Source: an uncultured Ignavibacteriota bacterium
GTDB taxonomy: Bacteria; Bacteroidota; Ignavibacteria; UBA10030; UBA8401
Length of the DNA: 64,000 nucleotides
Direction: 5' to 3'
Assembly: GCA_903861125.1 (NCBI GenBank)
Contig: CAIOTF010000041.1
Location: 1 to 64,000, forward strand
In this document: positions 55,100-61,690 of the stretch, one piece after another
Layout of the letters: each line of letters starts with the position of its first letter
Numbering within the stretch: the stretch's first letter is position 1
Made by a program: the position numbers and the translations under genes
Notes under the pieces: model-generated
The model's input: only the letters and a program-made list of their open reading frames with translations
Told to the model about the DNA's origin: nothing
The model's database searches: none

Positions 55100-55875
55100 A
55101 CACATTGAAAACATTTTTTATTTTATTTCTCCTTTTTTCGGCGCCCGTTGCTGCTCAGATCTCGTTCAGCGATTCATCGCTTGTGTTCATTGAATCACTT
55201 TATAATAATGGACAGTATTTATCTGCCGAATTGGAATCGCGCCGAATGCTGGAACAAAGCGGTCTGAATGATGCAACAAAAGTGCAGATAGAAAAATGGA
55301 TCGCCTTTTCTCTTATTGCGCAGGGAAAATCTTCTTCGGCAAAAGAACGTTTTATCTCATTGCTCATGATCGATGGAACATTCGAACTCGATGCCGTATT
55401 GACTTCGCCGAAAATTCTTTCCGTCTTCAACGATGCTAAAATGAAATTCAGCACTCAAAGGAAAAATATTGCTATTGATACGTCACGTTCTGCATTTCAC
55501 CAACAGACGGAACGTTCCATCGTTTCATTTCGGACAATACTGTTTCCGGGGTGGGAGCAGATTCATCAGGGGAGAGATGCCTTTGGCTACAGTTTGTTGG
55601 CTGCCGGAGTAGTTTCGCTGTCATCGGGGATTGCTTTCGAAGTGCTTCGTGCGAATGCGCGGGAAAAATATCTTGCCGCAAAAACAGCTGCGGATATTTC
55701 ATCAAAGTACGATACCTACAATTTTAACCGCAAGGCAGAAATATATTCATTCACCGCTTTTGCCGTTGTATTCATTGTTTCGGAGATCGATGTTTTTGCA
55801 CAGTCCGAGGTGAATGTGCAGCCTGTTTTTTCATCGAAAAACGGTCCCCAAATGCTTTTAACGGTCCGTTTTTAA
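55096..55875 (+). CDS. Exported DUF5683-like membrane protein
   Basis: A 259-residue protein with a signal peptide (FILFLLFSAPVAAQ), an N-terminal helical repeat region (FIESLYNNGQYLSAELESRRML), and a C-terminal membrane part with LFPGWEQIHQGRDAFGYSLL, close to the LPGWGQ...G...G pattern of DUF5683 proteins. The two hydrophobic helices flank a short soluble loop. Translation is coupled to the Ser/Thr kinase gene (ATGA). Function unknown; likely a partner of the kinase. Confidence 0.75.
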   Translation: MNTLKTFFILFLLFSAPVAAQISFSDSSLVFIESLYNNGQYLSAELESRRMLEQSGLNDATKVQIEKWIAFSLIAQGKSSSAKERFISLLMIDGTFELDAVLTSPKILSVFNDAKMKFSTQRKNIAIDTSRSAFHQQTERSIVSFRTILFPGWEQIHQGRDAFGYSLLAAGVVSLSSGIAFEVLRANAREKYLAAKTAADISSKYDTYNFNRKAEIYSFTAFAVVFIVSEIDVFAQSEVNVQPVFSSKNGPQMLLTVRF

Positions 55876-55888
55876 CCATATGGAACAG

Positions 55889-55922
55889 CGCATAGTATGC
55901 GTTAAACATGCAAAATTTGCAT
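55889..55922. promoter_or_regulatory. Two phased palindromes upstream of the T9SS gene
   Basis: CGCATA-G-TATGCG (55889-55901) and ATGCAAA-A-TTTGCAT (55908-55922) are perfect palindromes whose centres are 20 bp apart, about two helical turns. GCATAGTAT also recurs at 55890 and 55919. The arrangement suits a dimeric regulator binding twice. Confidence 0.4.
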
Positions 55923-55936
55923 AGTATTGGATACAT

Positions 55937-55967
55937 AATCCCCGAAAAATCGCTAATTTCGGGGATT
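55937..55967 (+). terminator. Terminator after the DUF5683-like gene
   Basis: AATCCCCGAAA and TTTCGGGGATT pair over 11 bp with a 9-base loop, followed by ATTATT. It closes the 51037-55875 group. Confidence 0.7.
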
Positions 55968-55974
55968 ATTATTC

Positions 55975-55990
55975 TGGTACGATGGTTGTA
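55975..55990 (+). promoter_or_regulatory. Weak sigma54-like promoter candidate
   Basis: TGGTACGATGGTTGTA has the -24/-12 spacing with TGG, ACG and TTG conserved, but both the -24 C and -12 C are T. It lies about 160 bp before the T9SS gene at 56147 and downstream of a sigma54-activator gene. Could be chance. Confidence 0.2.
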
Positions 55991-56146
55991 ATACCTCTTG
56001 TATGATTATCATGTTCATATGCGTTATCATTCCGTGGATGTTGATTCTGTTTAACAATACGGAAAATTTTTTGACCGTCTGTTCAGTAACGACAGACAAA
56101 TGAATATTTATAAACCAAAACAATTCATCATTATTTAGGAGGATTT

Positions 56147-58720
56147 ATGAGTAAACGTCTTACCGTTTTTTTACTGGTTTTGCTGGGTGTCGTAGTGTTG
56201 CTTGCTCAAACGACGCGCTCGGAGATCAGGCTTGTTGTGACGAAAGTTGAAATGAACGGCCAGGTAAAACTATCCTGGACAAAAGCGCACAACGCAGATA
56301 ACTCGACCCAATACAATCTCTACAGGGCCTTGGTGCCGGATACTGTTGGAACTCTGATAAAAAGCGGTGCGGATACATCGTTTGTCGATCAAGTGCCTGC
56401 GACGGTTTCGGTATTGCCGCAGACGTTTGCCTATAAAGTCATTGCAAAGACCGGCGTCAATGTTGAAATGAGCAACCCGGTATTTGTTCCTGTCCCGGGA
56501 ATTCCGCTCATCGGATCATTCCGGTTGGAAGGGAAGATCGACAGCGGCAAAGTGAAATTATCATGGCAGGCTCCGCCGATCAATACACCGGTTGACTATT
56601 ACCTGGTGTATGGAATGCCGATGCCTATTATGGGCGCATTGACGAAAATTGACTCCACAAAAAATCTTGTCTCGGTTACCGCTCTCCCGCAGGTTCCGGC
56701 GGGGACAAAACAGTTCTTCAATTATTTTGTCCGTGCAAAACTTACGAACGGTGATTATTTGCAAAGTACCTCCGTTCAGTTGACGGTTGAGAATAAAATC
56801 GTACGAGATGATATAAAATTTACTTCCGTTCCTAATCCTAATGCTCAGGTCAATGTTCCGTATCTCTATACGGCAAAAGCTGTATCGAACGATGCCAATG
56901 CTGTGATCCGCTATTATTCGGAACAGATGCACAATTCGACCCCTTCATCCGCAAAGATTGATTCTGTAACCGGGGTAGTGACATGGACGCCGACAGCAAA
57001 AGGAATATTCTGGTTTGCAATTGTTGCAGCATCAAATAAAGGAGGAATGGCAAAACAGGAATTGGTTGTTACAGTGGCCGGCGGTAACGGAATTATACAG
57101 GGTAAGGTCACCGACACACTGAATACCGGAATTCCCAGCGCGATCATTGAAGTCTATAAAACTGAGAATAGTACAAATCTTTCCTTCGCATATTGCGTGC
57201 GAACGGATATCAATGGGAACTATAGGATCAATCGTGTCGATCCGGGTAACTATAAATTGCGTGCAAATGCTCCTTCAACAAAATTCCAAAGCCAATGGTA
57301 TGATGGAAAACAGGAAGTTTCACAAGCAAACATCATTACGGTGCTTGATTCACCGGCAGTTGCTCCGGCAACCAATTTTGTCCTGCGCGGTGGCGTGTTG
57401 AACGTTTCAAAGATCAACGTCAGCGGTTCAGTGACGGATACGACCGGTATTGCAATCAATGGCGCAGAAACGCATGTAGTATTTGTCAGAACAGAATTTG
57501 CACTAAATGTCGGCAGCGGCATGAATGCAAATGTTGAGAACTTCCGCAAATTCTTCGAATACAATCTGCTCGGTGATTTCAGACTTGAAGGAAATTCGGA
57601 TTATGTCGTAAAAGTAAAAGTGGATTCACTTGGTAAATATAAAGCACAGTTATCTCCGGGCAGTTATCTTGCATTTGCCCGTGCAAAAGGATATGCCGTT
57701 GAATTCTTCAATCATCAAACAAACATCCTTACTGCCGATATCATTCGTGTACAAAAAGATACCGCGGGAATCAACTTTACAATGTATCCGCTTCCTCCGG
57801 TGGTGTTGGGTGAGATCAAAGGTGCCGTTCTGGATTCCGTAAAAGATGTCTCCGTTCCTTCGCGTGTTATTGCATTCCGTGACGGATGGAGATTCCAGGA
57901 TCTGCATAGCATCGGCAAAACGTATGTGACCGACACCGATTCAACCGGTAGTTATAAATTCAGCGATCTGCTCCCCGGAACCTATGTTGTCATGGCTCTT
58001 CCGCTTGGGAACTATGCACCGGCATTCTATTCAACCGATACTCTGAACGTCCGATGGAAACGTGCGACCAAAGTTGAAGTGAATGGTACCAGTGTTGACA
58101 ATATCAATATATATGTGAAACAATTCGGTCCGACCGGTATCGGATACACAGCAATCAACGGCAATGTTTCGATCAGCGGCAGTACCAATTCGAATCGTGC
58201 AGGAGCGGTTGTGTATGCGTATCGTAATGGCGAGATCGTAGGATATTCATTTACCAATGCTGAAGGGAACTATGCCATTACCGGACTTGCACCGGGACAG
58301 TATTCTGTATTCGTAGACAAAGCAGGATATAATGAATCAAATACGGCCGTTGTGAATGCATCATATGATATTAACGGCAGCCCGTTGAGCGGCACGGCAA
58401 ACTTCACGATCAATAGTGTGTTGAGTGTAACGGAGAAAATGACAACCGTTCAGCCGACAGCCTATACGCTTGAACAGAACTATCCGAATCCGTTCAACCC
58501 TTCAACATCGATCAGTTATTCGCTCCCAGGAGCAGGAATGGTTTCGCTGAAGGTGTACAACCTTATCGGCCAGGAAGTTACGACATTGATCAACGGATAT
58601 AAAGAAGCTGGTCAATACAACGTAACATTCAACGCATCAAATCTTGCCAGCGGTGTCTATTTCTACCGGCTTGAAGCAGGATCGTTCAATGTTGTCAAAA
58701 AGATGATGTTGATCAAATAG
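56147..58720 (+). CDS. T9SS-exported protein with Fn3 and carboxypeptidase-regulatory-like domains
   Basis: An 857-residue surface protein: signal peptide (LLVLLGVVVLLAQ), two Fn3-like domains (about 25-120 and 125-215), an immunoglobulin-like putative cadherin domain (VPYLYTAKAVSNDANAVIRY ... VTWTPTAKGIFWFAI), three carboxypeptidase-regulatory-like domains (IIQGKVTDTLNTGIPSAIIEV, VSGSVTDTTGIAINGAETHV, NGNVSISGSTNSNRAGAVVY), and a type IX sorting domain (TLEQNYPNPFNPSTSISYSL ... VKKMMLIK). ATG 56147 follows TAGGAGG. No catalytic domain; likely an adhesin or structural surface protein. It is bounded by strong terminators on both sides. Confidence 0.92.
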   Translation: MSKRLTVFLLVLLGVVVLLAQTTRSEIRLVVTKVEMNGQVKLSWTKAHNADNSTQYNLYRALVPDTVGTLIKSGADTSFVDQVPATVSVLPQTFAYKVIAKTGVNVEMSNPVFVPVPGIPLIGSFRLEGKIDSGKVKLSWQAPPINTPVDYYLVYGMPMPIMGALTKIDSTKNLVSVTALPQVPAGTKQFFNYFVRAKLTNGDYLQSTSVQLTVENKIVRDDIKFTSVPNPNAQVNVPYLYTAKAVSNDANAVIRYYSEQMHNSTPSSAKIDSVTGVVTWTPTAKGIFWFAIVAASNKGGMAKQELVVTVAGGNGIIQGKVTDTLNTGIPSAIIEVYKTENSTNLSFAYCVRTDINGNYRINRVDPGNYKLRANAPSTKFQSQWYDGKQEVSQANIITVLDSPAVAPATNFVLRGGVLNVSKINVSGSVTDTTGIAINGAETHVVFVRTEFALNVGSGMNANVENFRKFFEYNLLGDFRLEGNSDYVVKVKVDSLGKYKAQLSPGSYLAFARAKGYAVEFFNHQTNILTADIIRVQKDTAGINFTMYPLPPVVLGEIKGAVLDSVKDVSVPSRVIAFRDGWRFQDLHSIGKTYVTDTDSTGSYKFSDLLPGTYVVMALPLGNYAPAFYSTDTLNVRWKRATKVEVNGTSVDNINIYVKQFGPTGIGYTAINGNVSISGSTNSNRAGAVVYAYRNGEIVGYSFTNAEGNYAITGLAPGQYSVFVDKAGYNESNTAVVNASYDINGSPLSGTANFTINSVLSVTEKMTTVQPTAYTLEQNYPNPFNPSTSISYSLPGAGMVSLKVYNLIGQEVTTLINGYKEAGQYNVTFNASNLASGVYFYRLEAGSFNVVKKMMLIK

Positions 58721-58751
58721 TAACAAAATAGTAAAGCAATATGGTTGTGAT

Positions 58752-58787
58752 AAAAGAAAAGGCGGACGAAAGTCCGCCTTTTCTTTT
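58752..58787 (+). terminator. Strong rho-independent terminator
   Basis: AAAAGAAAAGGCGGAC, tetraloop GAAA, GTCCGCCTTTTCTTTT: a perfect 16-bp stem with a GNRA loop and a T-rich 3' arm, 31 bp after the T9SS gene. Confidence 0.95.
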
Positions 58788-58838
58788 AATAGTATTACGT
58801 TATTACAACAACAGGTGAAATATTGTATATTCAACTTC

Positions 58839-59240
58839 ATGATGCATAAGGCCACGATCATATCGCTCACTGCATATTTTTTGTTTGCAGCTCTTTGTCT
58901 CCCCTGCGGCGATTTTTCTTTGCTGGTTGAGCTTCCCAATATGTACCGGCACTGCAAAGCAGCAGAAGATGTTGATATGGGACCAATGGATTTTCTTACA
59001 GACCATTTAATCAATTTTGACGCAGCGTTCGACCAGCATACCGGAGGCGACAAGCAAAAACCTCATCAGTCAAATCAAACCTTTCGTGGAAATTCGAACG
59101 CAATATTGTTCTTTCGATGTTCTGCAGCAACGATAATTTCTCCGGTTTCGCAAAAGAAACGTCCCATTGTTCTTTGCGAAGATCTCTATGCCTACGATCT
59201 TACATCGTCAATTTTTCACCCGCCTTCAGTCGTATCGTAA
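58839..59240 (+). CDS. Small exported protein, unknown family
   Basis: A 133-residue protein with an N-terminal signal-like helix (ATIISLTAYFLFAALCLPCG). The mature part has DMGPMDFLTDHLINFD and a HTGGDKQKPHQSNQ segment; the combination of acidic/His motifs looks conserved, and I have a loose memory of similar short exported proteins near metal-efflux genes, which I cannot verify. The track's GTG start at 58815 is possible; ATG 58839 or 58842 gives the better signal peptide. Three Cys are in the first 50 residues. Confidence 0.6.
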   Translation: MMHKATIISLTAYFLFAALCLPCGDFSLLVELPNMYRHCKAAEDVDMGPMDFLTDHLINFDAAFDQHTGGDKQKPHQSNQTFRGNSNAILFFRCSAATIISPVSQKKRPIVLCEDLYAYDLTSSIFHPPSVVS

Positions 59241-59319
59241 GAATATTACCGATATATCAAAGTAAACACAAACCGTGTTTGCACCATTTTGTTATCACAA
59301 ATAAAGAAAGTTAACGACT

Positions 59320-59754
59320 ATGAAGCATATCATGATCGCACTGCTCAGCCTTTTTCTCGTCGGCACAACGGCATTTTCCCTTGTCGCTAAAAAGGATAAG
59401 ATACCGCAGGCTGTTGTAGAGTCAATGAAAAATAAGTTTCCGGATGCCCAAAAAGTGAATTGGGAAAAAGAAAAAAGTGAATATGAAGCAAGTTTTGTCG
59501 TAAATGGTATTAAAACCTCCGCTAATTTCAAACTGGACGGCACATGGACAGAAACGGAAAGTGTTATTCCCGTTTCCGGTCTGCCCAAAATAGTTCTCGA
59601 TGGAATTCTGGCGGCTTACCCCGCTGCAACGATCGTAGGAACGGCGAAGATCGAAACGCCCGGAAAAGGAGTTCAGTATGAAGCGGACATACAACGCGGC
59701 AAGAAAAAAACAGAGATATTGTTTAATGCCGATGGTACAGAAATTAAGAAGTAA
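59320..59754 (+). CDS. Exported PepSY-like protein
   Basis: A 144-residue periplasmic protein: signal peptide (LLSLFLVGTTAFSLVA) followed by two PepSY-like halves (AVVESMKNKFPDAQKVNWEKE; IVLDGILAAYPAATIVGTAKIE), as in the PF11396 family. Such proteins are common in Bacteroidota, bind unknown ligands and are often under two-component control. It stands between two terminator-like hairpins. Confidence 0.88.
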   Translation: MKHIMIALLSLFLVGTTAFSLVAKKDKIPQAVVESMKNKFPDAQKVNWEKEKSEYEASFVVNGIKTSANFKLDGTWTETESVIPVSGLPKIVLDGILAAYPAATIVGTAKIETPGKGVQYEADIQRGKKKTEILFNADGTEIKK

Positions 59755-59770
59755 ATTATCATTCAATAAT

Positions 59771-59805
59771 ATATCTTTCGAAGTCGTTGAGGCTTCGAAA
59801 GATAT
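59771..59805. terminator. Hairpin after the PepSY-like gene
   Basis: ATATCTTTCGAAG and CTTCGAAAGATAT form a perfect 13-bp stem with a 9-base loop, 17 bp after the stop. The T-run after it is weak. Confidence 0.6.
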
Positions 59806-59837
59806 TTAGTTCGTCGAAATCGAATCTTCTATAATAA

Positions 59838-60593
59838 ATGAATAAACTGCCTCAAATTACCGTTGTTTTTTGGATTACAAAGATCTGCGCCACAACATTG
59901 GGCGAAACAGCCGGTGATCTGTTATCAATGACTATGGGCATTGGTTATGCGGAGAGCTCTATCATTCTAATCGGACTTTTTCTGGCAGCACTATCCGTTC
60001 AACTGCTGTCAAAAAAATATCATCCGGTTATATACTGGAGCGTGATTCTGGCAACAAGTACTGCGGGAACCACAATGTCGGATTTTATGGACCGGACATT
60101 GGGTTTAGGATATGCGGCCGGATCGCTGGTGCTGGTGGCACTGCTGGTTGTTACTCTTATCGTGTGGAAGAGAACTGAACAATCATTATCGGTTACGAAT
60201 ATCCGCACTCTTCGTGGAGAAATATTTTACTGGACAGCCATTTTATGTTCCAATACACTTGGAACAGCCCTGGGTGATTATTTGGCAGATAGTTCCGGAC
60301 TTGGATTCTCCGGCGGCGCAATACTTATCGGATCTTTGCTTCTTCTTCTTATCCTTGCACACTATTTCACCAAAATATCCACGGTAGCATTGTTTTGGCT
60401 GGCGTTTGTATTAACAAGACCGTTCGGAGCGACGTTTGGTGATCTTCTCACAAAGCCGCTTGAAAACGGCGGATTAAATTTCGGAACGATCGGTTCATCA
60501 TTAATTCTTTTTGGAATTCTTTCGGTGATGATAACATTGTCAATGTTCAGAAATGTTCCTGCAGGAGAAAGTACGATATCAGCACCGCAGTAG
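59838..60593 (+). CDS. DUF347 (COG4705) four-repeat membrane protein
   Basis: A 251-residue integral membrane protein built of four similar helix-pair repeats. Each has the core T-x-G-x-x-x-(G/S)D: TTLGETAGDLLS, TAGTTMSDFMD, NTLGTALGDYLA and PFGATFGDLLT, preceded by a Trp-containing start (YWSVILATS, YWTAILCSN, FWLAFVLTR) and followed by a Gly-rich turn (GIGYAES, GLGYAAG, GLGFSGG, GLNFGTI). This is the DUF347 repeat, of unknown function. The conserved Asp residues inside helices suggest ion handling (inference). It converges on the B12 regulator gene with only 3 bp between stops. Confidence 0.88.
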   Translation: MNKLPQITVVFWITKICATTLGETAGDLLSMTMGIGYAESSIILIGLFLAALSVQLLSKKYHPVIYWSVILATSTAGTTMSDFMDRTLGLGYAAGSLVLVALLVVTLIVWKRTEQSLSVTNIRTLRGEIFYWTAILCSNTLGTALGDYLADSSGLGFSGGAILIGSLLLLLILAHYFTKISTVALFWLAFVLTRPFGATFGDLLTKPLENGGLNFGTIGSSLILFGILSVMITLSMFRNVPAGESTISAPQ

Positions 60594-60596
60594 ATT

Positions 60597-61502
60597 TTAT
60601 CCCTTCGGTGTACTAGTAAATACAACGCTGTTGACAAACGAGACAACACTGGCAATCGAAGTAGGGATGAAGTCGGCCGTAATCTTTTTCTTCAGCTTCT
60701 CCGAAACACCGCTCCCGCCGACAATTAACTTAGCACCGATGATACGGGTTGTTTCATACAGTCTGCCGCACTGTTCGAGAAGTTGTTTCTGTGATTTCGG
60801 CGCTGTTGTTGAGATGCAAACGATATTCGGCACATAATTTTCTATAGCATCGACAAAAGATTCGGCCGGAAGGTTTGGCCCAAGATACAGCGTCGTCCAA
60901 CCGTTTGTGTCCAATACATTGTTGACGCAGGTGATGCCGATCTCGTGGTATTCATCTTCAAGACATCCGCATAGCGCTATGCCGCCGTGTTTCGGTTTTT
61001 TCGTGATATGATCCTGTAGTTTGAAGATGGCATGCAGAGCGGTGTTCGACGCAAGATGTTCCTGCTCAATTCTCAATTCTCCGGAGAGCCATTTCATACC
61101 GACTCTATGAAATGCAGGAAAGACGATGTTGTCGAACATTTCCACCTGCGAGATCCTGTTGGCATATAAAAGGTTGAGATACTGGAATGTATTCTCACGG
61201 TTTCCCTCCAGCATTGTGTTGTAAAAGAGTTCTGCCAGCGTTTTGAAGTCTTTGGTAAGGATTGCATAATCGGTAGAGACATTTACCTTGCTCATCTGTT
61301 CTTTTGCGGGGACCAGCAGATCGGTCACATCGTACGAGAACGTATCCATGAATTGAACGACATCCTTCATCTTATACTTGCGGTGACCGCCGGGGGTTTT
61401 AATGCACCGGAGCGAACCCTTGTCCGTCCACCGTTTTACAGTTGATTCATTCACCTTCAGCATATTTGCCACTTCATTTGTCGAGAGAAGACCTGTTTTC
61501 AT
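60597..61502 (-). CDS. MerR-type B12-binding regulator with CarH photoreceptor motif
   Basis: A 301-residue regulator: MerR helix-turn-helix (LLSTNEVANMLKVNESTVKRW, GGHRKYKMKDV), a helical B12-cap domain (about 80-165) and a cobalamin-binding Rossmann domain (about 172-295) with the lower-ligand His186 in LEDEYHEIGI and VGGSGVSEK. The cap contains WLSGELRIEQEH, an exact W-x9-EH motif (Trp138, Glu148, His149), which in CarH distinguishes adenosylcobalamin photoreceptors from other B12 regulators. It would repress in the dark and release DNA in light. Downstream it nearly abuts DUF347; upstream it diverges from a BNR protein. No carotenoid gene is in this window. Confidence 0.9.
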   Translation of the reverse strand: MKTGLLSTNEVANMLKVNESTVKRWTDKGSLRCIKTPGGHRKYKMKDVVQFMDTFSYDVTDLLVPAKEQMSKVNVSTDYAILTKDFKTLAELFYNTMLEGNRENTFQYLNLLYANRISQVEMFDNIVFPAFHRVGMKWLSGELRIEQEHLASNTALHAIFKLQDHITKKPKHGGIALCGCLEDEYHEIGITCVNNVLDTNGWTTLYLGPNLPAESFVDAIENYVPNIVCISTTAPKSQKQLLEQCGRLYETTRIIGAKLIVGGSGVSEKLKKKITADFIPTSIASVVSFVNSVVFTSTPKG

Positions 61503-61526
61503 AAGAATGCCTTATATAGATGAAAA

Positions 61527-61542
61527 GCACGTTTTGCACGTT
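61527..61542. promoter_or_regulatory. GCACGTT direct repeat upstream of the B12 regulator
   Basis: GCACGTT occurs at 61527-61533 and 61536-61542, 9 bp apart, 25 bp before the regulator's ATG and next to a TATAAT-like box. It is a candidate autoregulatory site, but the repeat is short. Confidence 0.3.
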
Positions 61543-61690
61543 ATAATATACGGCAGAATATTTTTGGAGACAAGCCATATTTTTGTCAATCACTTTGAGG
61601 CGATGCTGTGTGTGCAATTAATCAATCCTTTCCGGTCCAATTTTTTGTACCTTTTTATATTCTTAACAAACTAACTGCGAATACCAGCAA

